Shown here: positions 8,538-18,786 of the stretch, one piece after another
Numbering within the stretch: position 1 is the stretch's first letter
Layout of the letters: each line of letters starts with the position of its first letter
DNA from: Hyphomonadaceae bacterium
GTDB lineage: Bacteria; Pseudomonadota; Alphaproteobacteria; Caulobacterales; Aquidulcibacteraceae
DNA: 64,000 nt
Reading direction: 5' to 3'
Assembly: GCA_019753105.1 (NCBI GenBank)
Contig: JAIELJ010000012.1
Location: 124,001 to 188,000, forward strand
The notes under the pieces: generated by a model
What the model was told of the DNA's origin: nothing
Seen by the model: the letters and a program-made list of their open reading frames with translations, nothing else
The model's database searches: none
Made by a program: the position numbers and the translations under genes

Positions 8538-9188
8538 CTAGTCCTTCAATTGGATGATGCCCGCCTGCACCGCCTCGAACACAGCCTCGCTGCGCGAGTT
8601 GACGGCGAGCTTGCGATAGATCGACTTGACGTGATCTCCCACCGTATTGGGCGAAATGCCATGCAAGCGAGCGACTTCCTTGTAGCGGAAGCCCTTCGAC
8701 AATTCGGTGAGAATGGCGACTTCTTTGTCTGAGAGTAATGGCGTCGAAGCTGCAGGCGAGACCGAAGCGCGGCCCCGGATGCGCGCGAGTATATGGCCGG
8801 CCACCGCGGGGCTGATGGGCGCGCCGCCCGTGAGCACGGCGCGTATCGCGTCCGCGGCCTCGCCGGGATCGGCGCTCTTCAAGAGATAACCGTGCGCGCC
8901 GGCTTCGATCGCGTTCACGACGCTGCTGGCGTCGCCGAAAATGCTGACAACGATGATCTTCAGGTTGGGAAATCGTGCGCTCGCCTCCCGAATGAGATCG
9001 ATGCCGCTGCCGTCCGGTAGCGCCAGATCGATCAGAAGCACTTCCATCGGCGTATCGAGCAGCGCGCGCCCTGCTGCGGCTGTTTCCGCGGCCGCCACAA
9101 ACTCCAAGTCCGGCGCAAGCGAGATCGTCCGCGTCACGGCTTCACGCAGTATGGGGTCGTCTTCGATGAGGGCGACGCGTGCTGACAC
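8538..9188 (-). CDS. NarL/FixJ-family response regulator
   Basis: A receiver domain (acidic pair EDD near the N-terminus, phosphoacceptor Asp in LLIDLALPDGSGIDL, KSADPGEAADA after the conserved Lys) is followed by a LuxR-type helix-turn-helix (KEVAILTELSKGFRYKEVA, ISPNTVGDHVKSIYRKL). It should be phosphorylated by the kinase encoded immediately downstream. I chose the GTG start because GGAG lies 6 bases before it; a TTG five codons further upstream is the alternative and lacks a clear ribosome site. Confidence 0.9.
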   Translation of the reverse strand: MSARVALIEDDPILREAVTRTISLAPDLEFVAAAETAAAGRALLDTPMEVLLIDLALPDGSGIDLIREASARFPNLKIIVVSIFGDASSVVNAIEAGAHGYLLKSADPGEAADAIRAVLTGGAPISPAVAGHILARIRGRASVSPAASTPLLSDKEVAILTELSKGFRYKEVARLHGISPNTVGDHVKSIYRKLAVNSRSEAVFEAVQAGIIQLKD

Positions 9189-9208
9189 CGGGGGCTCCGA
9201 CAAGTGAC

Positions 9209-9232
9209 GGCGCCAGCTTAGCCGCTGGCGCC
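9209..9232. other. Perfect 9-bp inverted repeat between the small exported protein and the response regulator
   Basis: GGCGCCAGC (9209-9217) pairs perfectly with GCTGGCGCC (9224-9232) around a 6-base loop. It lies just after the stop of the leftward 151-aa gene and just before the response regulator. There is no U-tract, so it could be a weak terminator, an attenuator limiting read-through, or an operator-like site. Confidence 0.5.
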
Positions 9233-9257
9233 GCCTGGTTACAGATTACCGGATGTA

Positions 9258-9713
9258 TCAGCTCGGAACGACTTGTTCTTCGTCATCATCGTCTTGAGTG
9301 GCTTCAACCACGCCCCATACGACAAGACCCGCGGCGACGCCGAAAAGGATGGGGTGGTCGGCGATCCAGCCGCCGAAACCGCGACCGTCACCGTTGGCGT
9401 TCATGCGGAAAGGCGATGACAGGCGTTCTTCGGCGTTTGGGGCGAATGAATAGGACAAGAGATCGAGGCTGCGCATGTCACCGGCGGCGGACTGATTGAG
9501 CCGCAAGGAAAGGCGCGGGGCGAAGCTCTCCTCGCTGTCCGCCCTGTCGCCACCGCCGAGCGGTAGAGAGAAGCGAAGCGCCACCGAGTCATCTTGGCTT
9601 CTGGAGGCGCTGATATCATCATAGTCGCGCCCGAAATCTTGCGCTTGCGCGGCGCCGCCGGCGAAGGCCAAGCCGAGGCCTAGCATTGCTGCCGCGATCT
9701 GTCCGTTCTTCAT
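9258..9713 (-). CDS. Exported protein with C-terminal membrane anchor, unknown function
   Basis: A 151-aa protein with a clear Sec signal peptide ending AAQAQ (about residue 25), a polar region rich in Asp, Ser and Arg, a single hydrophobic segment near the C-terminus (HPILFGVAAGLVVWGVVEA), and an acidic tail (DDDDEE). I recognise no family. The ATG has GGGAG about 7 bases upstream. It precedes the response regulator and kinase on the same strand, so it may be co-transcribed with them or be a target of the pair; this is inference. It is divergent from the ferredoxin reductase gene. Confidence 0.7.
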   Translation of the reverse strand: MKNGQIAAAMLGLGLAFAGGAAQAQDFGRDYDDISASRSQDDSVALRFSLPLGGGDRADSEESFAPRLSLRLNQSAAGDMRSLDLLSYSFAPNAEERLSSPFRMNANGDGRGFGGWIADHPILFGVAAGLVVWGVVEATQDDDDEEQVVPS

Positions 9714-9788
9714 GCTGTTTCTCCCGTTGGAAGCAATGATGAAGAGACGGAGCGTCGCGGCTATGCTCAATCCCATGAATGGGGGTGA

Positions 9789-10955
<1,167 letters not shown>

Positions 10956-11034
10956 GCGTGTCGCCCGCCGCTTCGTCATGGACCCGGGACCCGGAGCGCC
11001 TATAAAGGCCTCACAAGTCTTTGGGGGACTACCC

Positions 11035-12705
11035 ATGAAATTACGTCATGCTTTTTTGGCGGCTGTGATCGCTGTTGGCGCTTGCGCAACCACCGATACG
11101 CCCGCGGACGATGGGATGTTTGCGGGGGCGCCGCTTTCGTCAGTGTCGCTGCTTGAGAACATCCGGGTCTTGGCGTCGGATGAGTTCGAGGGGCGCGCGC
11201 CTGGCACAAACGGCGAGCGGCTGACTGTCGAATATCTCGAACGTGCGTTTGCTGCGGCCGGTCTCGAACCGGGCGTCACGTTGCCGGATGGAACGCGCTC
11301 GTGGCGCCAGGAGGCGGTGCTGAGTGCTGCAACCCTGCTCAACACGCCGACGCTGACGATCGCCGGCGCCGACGGTTCGCGCCCTTACGTTTACGGCGAA
11401 CACTTCACAGCTTGGACGCGCCGCTTGCAAGAGAACGTCGATGTCTCGAACGCCGAACTTGTGTTCGTCGGCTACGGCATCAACGCGCCGGAACTTGGCT
11501 GGAACGACTACGAAGGCGTCGATGTGCGCGGCAAGATCGTGGTGATCCTCATCAACGATCCGGATTTCGACACCGGCGATGACCGCGGCTTTGGCGGGCG
11601 CGCCATGACCTATTATGGCCGCTGGACGTACAAGTTCGAAGAAGCCGGGCGTCAAGGCGCTGCTGGCGCAATCATCGTTCACCAAACAGCGCCCGCCTCC
11701 TATCCGTGGCCTGTTATTGGCAGCCGCGTCGCCGGTCCGCGGTTCGATATCGTCCGCGCAGATCGCGGCGCATCGCGCGCGGGTTTTGAAGGGTGGATGC
11801 AGGAAGCTGTCGCGCGCGAGACGTTCCAACGCGCAGGCGTTGATTTTGATCGACTTCGCGCGCAAGCCCAAACGCGCGGCTTCCGCGCGGTTGATCTGGG
11901 TTCTCTGACCGGATCGATCGCACTGCAGACGCGCCTCGAACAGACCCGCACCTCAAATGTTGTGGGCGTGCTGCCGGGCCGCTCGCGTCCCAATGAAACC
12001 GTCATTTACAGCGCTCACTGGGATCATTTGGGCCGCTGTGCGGCCATCGACGGTGACGATATTTGCAACGGCGCCCTCGACAACGCGACGGGTACGGCGG
12101 CGCTTATCGAACTTGCGCGCGCGTTCTCAGCGAATGGCCGCCCCGAGCGCTCCGTTGCGTTCATAGCGCTCACGGCGGAAGAACAGGGATTGCTGGGCGC
12201 GCTCTACTATCAGCAGAACCCGATCTTCAATCCGCGCGACACGGTTGCGGCCATCAACATGGATGGCATCAACAACATGGGTCGCACCCGTGACATCGAA
12301 GTCGTGGGCTTCGGCAAGAGCGAGATGGACGATCTCATCACACGCGCCGCGCAAGCGCAGGGACGGCGCGTGGAGCCCGATTCATCGCCTGAAGCGGGCT
12401 ATTTCTACCGCTCGGACCATCTCCACTTTGCGCAGCTTGGCATTCCAGTGCTCTATACCTCTAACGGCATCGACCTCGTTGAGGGTGGTGTGGAGCGGGG
12501 AAGCGCGCTGAATGCAGCCTACGTCGCCAATGACTACCACAAGCCATCCGACGAAGTGACGGACGCGTGGGACATGAGCGGCGGCGTAGAGGACTTGCAG
12601 CTCCTCTACACGGTCGGTCGCGAACTCGCCGACAACTCAAGCTGGCCGCGCTGGCACGAGAATGCGGAATTCCGCGGCGCGCGCGTGGCGTCTGGAAGAG
12701 AGTGA
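11035..12705 (+). CDS. M28-family zinc aminopeptidase-like lipoprotein
   Basis: A 556-aa exported lipoprotein (lipobox VGAC, Cys17). A PA-like insert occupies roughly residues 130-270. The M28 catalytic domain follows, with metal ligands in SAHWDHLG, DNATGTAALIELARA, TAEEQGLLG and INMDGINNMG, and a late His in NDYHKPSDE. This matches co-catalytic di-zinc aminopeptidases with a PA domain. The ATG gives a good signal peptide; the longer frame runs into the preceding gene. It is followed after 3 bases by the GST gene. Confidence 0.92.
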   Translation: MKLRHAFLAAVIAVGACATTDTPADDGMFAGAPLSSVSLLENIRVLASDEFEGRAPGTNGERLTVEYLERAFAAAGLEPGVTLPDGTRSWRQEAVLSAATLLNTPTLTIAGADGSRPYVYGEHFTAWTRRLQENVDVSNAELVFVGYGINAPELGWNDYEGVDVRGKIVVILINDPDFDTGDDRGFGGRAMTYYGRWTYKFEEAGRQGAAGAIIVHQTAPASYPWPVIGSRVAGPRFDIVRADRGASRAGFEGWMQEAVARETFQRAGVDFDRLRAQAQTRGFRAVDLGSLTGSIALQTRLEQTRTSNVVGVLPGRSRPNETVIYSAHWDHLGRCAAIDGDDICNGALDNATGTAALIELARAFSANGRPERSVAFIALTAEEQGLLGALYYQQNPIFNPRDTVAAINMDGINNMGRTRDIEVVGFGKSEMDDLITRAAQAQGRRVEPDSSPEAGYFYRSDHLHFAQLGIPVLYTSNGIDLVEGGVERGSALNAAYVANDYHKPSDEVTDAWDMSGGVEDLQLLYTVGRELADNSSWPRWHENAEFRGARVASGRE

Positions 12706-12708
12706 TCG

Positions 12709-13329
12709 ATGAAACTCTATGGCAGCTCCAACAGCGGCAATTGTCTGAAGACCCGTTGGGTCGCCGAACTGATGGAGCTGCCGTTTGAGTGGATCGAGAT
12801 CGATACTTTCTCCGGCGAGACACGCACGGCGGAGTTTCTGAGCATCAACCCGGCGGGCCAAGTGCCCGTCGCCGTTCTCAATGATGGACGCATGCTCGCG
12901 CAGTCGAACGCCATCATGCTGCATCTTGCTGACGGCTCGGCGCTTGTGCCGCGTGATGCATATGACCGCGCCAAGATGTTCGAGTGGCTGTTCTGGGAGC
13001 AGTACAGCCACGAGCCGGCGATCGCGGTGCGGATCGCGCGCCGGCACTTCTTGAAAACGCCGGACGAGCAACTCGATCCCGCTTTGCTTACCAAAGGCCA
13101 TGCAGCGCTGGCGCGTATGGAAAAGCAGCTGGCCGAAACGCATTTCCTGGTCGGCGCCGCGTTAACGCTCGCTGACATTGCGCTCTTTGCCTACACCCGC
13201 AATGCGCACTTGGGCGGCTACGATCTCGCGTCCTATCCGGCTGTTAACGCTTGGCTTTCGCGCGTCGCGGGTGAATTGCGCCGTGGCGGGGCAACCACAG
13301 TCGAAGGTATGGGAACCACCACGCCCTAG
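12709..13329 (+). CDS. Glutathione S-transferase family protein
   Basis: A 206-aa protein with an N-terminal thioredoxin-like domain (MKLYGSSNSGNCLKTRW at the active-site end, NPAGQVPVAVL cis-Pro loop, LAQSNAIMLHLA) and an all-helical C-terminal domain (LVGAALTLADIALFAYT). The pattern fits bacterial GSTs with a Ser or Cys near the N-terminus. GGAAGAGAG precedes the ATG. It is probably co-transcribed with the M28 peptidase. The substrate is unknown. Confidence 0.9.
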   Translation: MKLYGSSNSGNCLKTRWVAELMELPFEWIEIDTFSGETRTAEFLSINPAGQVPVAVLNDGRMLAQSNAIMLHLADGSALVPRDAYDRAKMFEWLFWEQYSHEPAIAVRIARRHFLKTPDEQLDPALLTKGHAALARMEKQLAETHFLVGAALTLADIALFAYTRNAHLGGYDLASYPAVNAWLSRVAGELRRGGATTVEGMGTTTP

Positions 13330-13382
13330 CCGCATTATGCTGCAATCGCTAAGTCTTATCGGGCTTAGGCGAACGAGGGTGC

Positions 13383-14240
13383 ATGGAAATCCAAGGCGAA
13401 TTCTGGCCGGTCCTCGCGACCACGTTCGGCCTTTTCCTCTTAGTCGGGTTCCTTGCTCAGCTCATCGATGGCGCGGTCGGGATGGCGTACGGCGTCATTT
13501 CGTCGAGCGTGCTGTTGGCCTTTGGCGTCCCGCCGGCGCAAGTTTCCGCCACCATCCACGCCGCGGAATGCTTCACGACCGGCGCGTCAGGCGCGTCGCA
13601 CATGATCCATCGCAACATCGATTGGAAGCTGTTTTGGCGCTTGGCGCCGGCAGGCGTCGTTGGCGGCGTGATCGGCGCTTATCTGCTGACCGGCTTCGAC
13701 GCCACGTTCATCAAAGCGGTCGTCATCGCCTATCTTGGCATTCTCGGCATTTTCATGCTCGCGCGCGCCATGCGGGGGCCGAGAGAAGAGCCGCCGCACT
13801 TGAAGCACGTCGTGCCGGTCGGCGTTGTCGGCGGTTTTCTTGACGCGAGCGGCGGTGGTGGTTGGGGGCCAATCGTAACGTCGACGCTTCTGGGGCGCGG
13901 ACATCCGCCGCGCTACGTCATCGGTAGCGTGAACTCCGCCGAATTCGTCGTGACGGTCGCGATCTCCATCACCTTTCTTTGGACCATGCTGACAGGGCGG
14001 TTTGTCCTGGAAGGCGGTTTAGCCGTCGGCGGCGCTGCCCTTGGAGGTCTCATCGTGGGCGGCCTGATCGCCGCGCCCCTGGCCGGTTTCGTTACCAAAA
14101 TTGCACCGGCGCGCCTGCTCTTGGCGGCTGCTGCGGTGCTGGTGATCGGGCTTTCGATTTGGCAGGGCATACAGCTCTGGCCGCGTTTGCTGGAATATCC
14201 GGTCTTCCGTGAGTTCGTGCAGCAGGCGGCGCTGCGTTAA
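13383..14240 (+). CDS. TauE/SafE family sulfite/anion exporter
   Basis: A 285-aa membrane protein with about eight helices. The duplicated family motif is visible: first GFLAQLIDGAVGMAYGVISS, and in the second half GVVGGFLDASGGGGWGPIVTS. TauE/SafE proteins are linked to export of sulfite, sulfoacetate or other anions. A sulfatase operon lies about 8 kb downstream, but no direct operon link exists, so the substrate remains open. Confidence 0.9.
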   Translation: MEIQGEFWPVLATTFGLFLLVGFLAQLIDGAVGMAYGVISSSVLLAFGVPPAQVSATIHAAECFTTGASGASHMIHRNIDWKLFWRLAPAGVVGGVIGAYLLTGFDATFIKAVVIAYLGILGIFMLARAMRGPREEPPHLKHVVPVGVVGGFLDASGGGGWGPIVTSTLLGRGHPPRYVIGSVNSAEFVVTVAISITFLWTMLTGRFVLEGGLAVGGAALGGLIVGGLIAAPLAGFVTKIAPARLLLAAAAVLVIGLSIWQGIQLWPRLLEYPVFREFVQQAALR

Positions 14241-14258
14241 CGATCTCTTGCCAACGCG

Positions 14259-17200
14259 GTGTTTACGAAACCTGCGCGAAGCTTAGCCGCTTCGCGGAGC
14301 GCGTTTTTGGTCAATCTGATCAACTCACAGCTGGCGGCGTCATTGCTCGGAGCGGGCACTGATTCGTTCAGCGGCGTCAGCGCCGATCTGATGACGGCGT
14401 GGGCGCGCGCGCGCGCCGGCATTGGCGCGGCTGACACAACCGCGCTCACGCAAGCCCCCAACGCGCCGCTGGCGCCGGTCTGGACACCCGGCCTTTCGCC
14501 AAGTGATGCGACGCTCGTTCAGCGCGCCTTTACCAACAAATCATTCTTCGACACGGGCTCAAAGCTCTACTCCGATCTCGGCGCAACCGGCGACTACACA
14601 CGTCTCTTCGCGCTCTACTCGGGCCTCTCGACTTTGAACGCGCTGGCCAGCAACGCACAAGACGCGAGCATCAGCAAAACCGACCTCGCGCGCACGTCTT
14701 CGTCTTTCGCGAGGGGGCTAACGGAGCTCGAAGCATTCTTCGCGCAACAACAGTTCGACGACATCCGTCTCGCACAAGGCGACCGTGTCGATGCTGCGCA
14801 AACATCACTCGCAATGCCCGCACGCACCGAAGATTACCTGACCGGGATCATTCACAAGGGCGGCCTCTACGACAAAGTCACCGGTCTTGCGCCGGATGCC
14901 CAGTTCACCATCACCGCGACATCGCAGGCCGGTACGGTGCGGAATGTGGCGATCAATCTGGCCGATATGGGCGCGATACCGCGCTCACTTGGCGCCGTCG
15001 TCAGCTTCATCAACTCGAAGCTTGCAGCAGCGGGCGCCTCCTCGCGCATTGAGACCGTCGATCAAACGCCCAAGACAACGGCGATCACTCTCGCCGGCCG
15101 TGAGATCACGCAGAAATACACAGGCGCCAAGCAATACGCGCTCAAGGTCGATGTGCGCGCCGGGGAGAAGGTCGCGTTCAGCGCCGCCGTCGCAAACCCA
15201 GCATTCTATGTCGTCGGCGATAGCGCGAGTGGGCCGCGTCTGATCAAGCTCGAGGACGTTGGCAACGTCGCCGGCCAGCCGCGATGGCTTAATCGTCCGG
15301 AAGGGAGCGGCGAGCTTGTCGGCGCGAACATTTCGACAGGTTGGCTCGGTGCCGGAGCGCCGTACTCGACGCCGAGTGGTTCGTTCGGCGAGCAGCGCAC
15401 GAGCGCGCTTATGTCGACTGGCACAACCAGCTACGAAGATAAGCTGCGCGCTGCCGGCGAAGCGATCCTCAAGCTCGATCTCGGCGACGGCCGTTCGATC
15501 TCGGTGACGACGGCATGGCGCAGCGACGATCTCGAAGCCTGGCGCACGCGCAGCGGCGAAAGCGAAGATCGCGCCATTATCGATGACCTTGCCGAACGGC
15601 TGACGCAGCTCCTGCATGAACAAGGCGTCGCCGCGGGCGTGGATGTCTGGGAAGACAACGGCAATCTTGGTTTGCGCATACTGGGCGCAGGTGAGATCAG
15701 CGCGTCGAGCCTAACGATTGGCGGCAAAGCCGCGACACTCGAAACGCTCGAACAACCGGGCATGGTTGGCGGCTTGCGCGATGGCGTGTTCGCGCGGCGA
15801 TTTGAAGCTTCCGCAGTGGCGGTGACTGGCGACCTATTTGTTGGCGATCAAACGTTCGTCGTGACAACATCTGCGGGCGCCCAAAGCATCACAATCAAGG
15901 GCGGTGACGACGGCATCGATGCCGCAGAACTCACTGAACAACTAAATGACAAGCTCCGTTTGCTCGGCGTTTCGGCGGCGGCTTCGCTTATCGACGATGG
16001 CGGCGCGCTCACGCTGCGGCTCGACGCATTGCATAGCGTCACCGCGATCACAGCGCGATTGAACGGCGACTCAAACGATGCCGCGTTGCAGTCGCCGGGT
16101 GTTTGGGCGAATGGCGGTCTGGCGGTGTCGGGCGCAGGCCAAGTCTATGGCGACGCGATCCGCACGTGGTCTGCAGCAAGTTCTCCGCTGCTCACGCATG
16201 CAGGCGCGCTGGATATCGAGGTCGTGGTCGATACGCCGACAGGTCAGAAAACGGTCAGCCTCGCCATTAGCGCGCTTGATCGCGCCAACAATCCAGACCC
16301 CTCGCCAGGCGAGTGGGACGCAGTTTTGCGGGCGCGGCTCGACGAGGCGCTAAACGCTGCAGGCGTCTATGTGTCAGCAAGCGCTGATCTTACGACGTGG
16401 CAAAGCGCGGAGGATGCGGGCCATCGCATCGCTTCCGTCAGCATCAATGGCGCCCCGCTCAGTCTGACGGCGCAGACGCCTCCGCTCGGGTTTGGCGGCG
16501 TGCACGCGGCGGAGCGCAGCTTCACCAGCGCGCAGGCGTCAACTGCTGTTGGTGATGACGTCGCGGCGCTGCTCAGCGATCAGAACATCTCGATCACATT
16601 CACGACGGCCTGGGGCCAACGAACGGTGAGCGCCACGCTGCAGCCCGGCGATCCACGTTCTTTGGAGAGTGCAGCGCTGCGGCTGAATGAGGCGCTTGCC
16701 GCGCAAGGCTACGACCTCGGTGTCGCGGCAACCGCGCTTGCGAGTGGCGGCGCAGGACTGCGCGTAGTCAGCGGCGCGTCGCATACGATCCGAGGCGTGA
16801 GCGCGATCAATCTCGGCGGCGATGCCGTGGCTACATCGCTAGATGCGATCGACGCAGTGTCACATGCCGATGATCCCAACGGCGCATTGCGCGTCGCTGA
16901 GCGCGCATCGCGGGGTGCGACGATCACCGAGACGATACCCGCCACATCCAATCTGGTTGCGCCGTCCGCAAATACGTCAGCTTGGTTCCCAGGCCGCGCG
17001 TTCGATATTGCTGTGGGCGGCGGCGCGCTCAAGGCCGCAACTGCTCGCGCGGTCGTCACGGGCACTGATGGTTCAGTCTACGTGCTCGCCGATCTCTCCG
17101 GCGACTCCGCGACGAGCGCAATTAAGGGCGTTCGCGATGTCGCGCTGATCAAATACGATTCCGCCGGCAAGCTCGCGTTCTCGCAGATGCTGGGCGCGAG

Positions 17201-18746
17201 TGAGTCCGCGAACGGCTTTGCGCTGGCGGTTTCGGCAGATGGCAAAGTTGCCGTTGCGGGGTCAGTCGAAGGGGTGCTCTCCGGCACGACGGCGAAGGGT
17301 GCGGCCGACTCGTTCGTGACTGTGTTCGATGCCGATGGCGGTGAGCTTTGGACCGCGCGCCGTGGCGCCAGCGCCAATGATCAAGCGCTCGCCGTTGCAT
17401 TTGGCCCAAGCGGGCAAGTTGTTGTCAGCGGAAAGACTGAAGGCTCAATCGGCGGCAACGCTTCGCTTGGCGGATCCGACGGCTACCTGCGCGCCTACTC
17501 TTCCGGTGGCGCAGAATTGTTTACGCGCCAGTTCGGAACGGGCGGCGCTGATGCCGCAACGGCTCTCCTCGTGCGCGACGACGGCGCGGGCGGGATGGAG
17601 ATTTTTACCGGAGGTGTCGAGGACAATCGCGGCGTCCTTCGCCGGTTCACCTACTCAACCAACATAGGCTTCGCGGCAGGCGCGACGCGCGACATCGGAT
17701 ACTTTCTCGGTGGCGCAATTAACGCGATCGCGGCGGACGGTGGCTCGCTCTATGTTGGCGGCGAAGTTGGTGCGGACCGGTTGACGCTCGGCGCCACCGC
17801 GACGGGCGGTGTCGCAGGCAAGGACGGCTTTGTGGCGCGGCTCGACGCGACCTTGGCATCCACCAGCCTTGATCGCGCTAGCTATCTCGGCTCGACGCAA
17901 GATGACGCGGTAAAGAGCATCGCCATCGTGAACGGCGAAATCTATGCCGCCGGCGTGAATGGCGGCGTGCTTGGCGGCTCAGGCGGCGCGAACTCGAAAA
18001 CGGGATTCCTGGCGCGATTGGATGCCGACGGCGAAATCGGTTGGGCACGGTCCTTCACTTCATCGTCCGGCACGATGTCGTTGAATGGCTTGGCCGTCGA
18101 TCAATCCGGTGCATCGGCGCTGGACATTCTTGGCCTGCCGCGCGGCGCAATCGCGCCGGCGCAAAACGCGCCCTTGGTTGAGCGCAGCGCGCTACGCGTT
18201 GGCGATGAACTGCGCATCGGCGCTGACGGCCGGCGCCTCACGACAATCCGGATCAGCGCGACGGACACGCTCGCTTCGCTCGCGGCAACGATCAACCGCG
18301 CGATCGGCGCGTCTGGCCGTGCGCAGGTGGTGAGTGAGTACGGCGTCGAGCGGTTGAAGATAACGCCGCGCGACGGACAGGCCGTTCGTGTCGAAGCCGG
18401 CAGAGCGGGACGCGATGCGCTGGCCGGTCTAGGCTTCTCGCCCGGCATTATCAGCACGACAGATGCCGGCCGCGGCGGGGTCAAGACTTACGGCCTCGGT
18501 CTCATCGCAGCGGATTTGAAGCTCGACAGCAAAGAGAATATCGCGCGCGCGAAGGCTGAGATTTCAGCCGCGATCTCGATCGTGCGCCAAGCTTACGACC
18601 ATCTGCTCAATCCAAATGCTAAAGAGCTGACGGACGAAGAGAAGGTGCTCGAAGCGCGGCGCCAAGCAGCGGGGACGTCATCGACGCTCTATGCCGCGCA
18701 ACTGGCGAATTACCAGGCCGCGCTCGCTCGCCTCAGCGGAAGCTAA
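14259..18746 (+). CDS. Giant hook-IN/SBBP propeller protein, flagellin/FliD-like ends (FlaEY-like?)
   Basis: A 1495-aa protein with no clear signal peptide. Both ends are flagellar-like: the N-terminus (LVNLINSQLAASLLGAG) and the C-terminus (helical AKAEISAAISIVRQAYDHLL, ending YAAQLANYQAALARLSG). Residues about 375-880 hold four related modules that resemble flagellin hook-IN repeats, each with a beta strand of the type ISVTTAW/ISITFTTAW, an L-x-E-x-L-x-x-x-G-V helix, and a beta hairpin. About 890-1300 contain SBBP-type propeller blades (GSVYVLADLSGD, KVAVAGSVEGVLSG, QVVVSGKTEGSIGG and similar). A late hook-IN-like unit has DTLASLAATINRAIG followed by AGRDALAGLGF. Caulobacter FlaEY is a possible homologue, from memory only. 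The start is a GTG; an in-frame TTG about 17 codons later is an alternative. Confidence 0.7.
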   Translation: MFTKPARSLAASRSAFLVNLINSQLAASLLGAGTDSFSGVSADLMTAWARARAGIGAADTTALTQAPNAPLAPVWTPGLSPSDATLVQRAFTNKSFFDTGSKLYSDLGATGDYTRLFALYSGLSTLNALASNAQDASISKTDLARTSSSFARGLTELEAFFAQQQFDDIRLAQGDRVDAAQTSLAMPARTEDYLTGIIHKGGLYDKVTGLAPDAQFTITATSQAGTVRNVAINLADMGAIPRSLGAVVSFINSKLAAAGASSRIETVDQTPKTTAITLAGREITQKYTGAKQYALKVDVRAGEKVAFSAAVANPAFYVVGDSASGPRLIKLEDVGNVAGQPRWLNRPEGSGELVGANISTGWLGAGAPYSTPSGSFGEQRTSALMSTGTTSYEDKLRAAGEAILKLDLGDGRSISVTTAWRSDDLEAWRTRSGESEDRAIIDDLAERLTQLLHEQGVAAGVDVWEDNGNLGLRILGAGEISASSLTIGGKAATLETLEQPGMVGGLRDGVFARRFEASAVAVTGDLFVGDQTFVVTTSAGAQSITIKGGDDGIDAAELTEQLNDKLRLLGVSAAASLIDDGGALTLRLDALHSVTAITARLNGDSNDAALQSPGVWANGGLAVSGAGQVYGDAIRTWSAASSPLLTHAGALDIEVVVDTPTGQKTVSLAISALDRANNPDPSPGEWDAVLRARLDEALNAAGVYVSASADLTTWQSAEDAGHRIASVSINGAPLSLTAQTPPLGFGGVHAAERSFTSAQASTAVGDDVAALLSDQNISITFTTAWGQRTVSATLQPGDPRSLESAALRLNEALAAQGYDLGVAATALASGGAGLRVVSGASHTIRGVSAINLGGDAVATSLDAIDAVSHADDPNGALRVAERASRGATITETIPATSNLVAPSANTSAWFPGRAFDIAVGGGALKAATARAVVTGTDGSVYVLADLSGDSATSAIKGVRDVALIKYDSAGKLAFSQMLGASESANGFALAVSADGKVAVAGSVEGVLSGTTAKGAADSFVTVFDADGGELWTARRGASANDQALAVAFGPSGQVVVSGKTEGSIGGNASLGGSDGYLRAYSSGGAELFTRQFGTGGADAATALLVRDDGAGGMEIFTGGVEDNRGVLRRFTYSTNIGFAAGATRDIGYFLGGAINAIAADGGSLYVGGEVGADRLTLGATATGGVAGKDGFVARLDATLASTSLDRASYLGSTQDDAVKSIAIVNGEIYAAGVNGGVLGGSGGANSKTGFLARLDADGEIGWARSFTSSSGTMSLNGLAVDQSGASALDILGLPRGAIAPAQNAPLVERSALRVGDELRIGADGRRLTTIRISATDTLASLAATINRAIGASGRAQVVSEYGVERLKITPRDGQAVRVEAGRAGRDALAGLGFSPGIISTTDAGRGGVKTYGLGLIAADLKLDSKENIARAKAEISAAISIVRQAYDHLLNPNAKELTDEEKVLEARRQAAGTSSTLYAAQLANYQAALARLSGS

Positions 18747-18786
18747 TGCTTGCAGCATCGCATGCGCTTGCGCATGTTCGGTTCAA

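Noticed and set aside
14985-15623. 212-aa minus-strand open frame inside the giant gene
   Set aside because: It has no recognisable domain and lies opposite well-conserved coding sequence; it is a GC-rich shadow.
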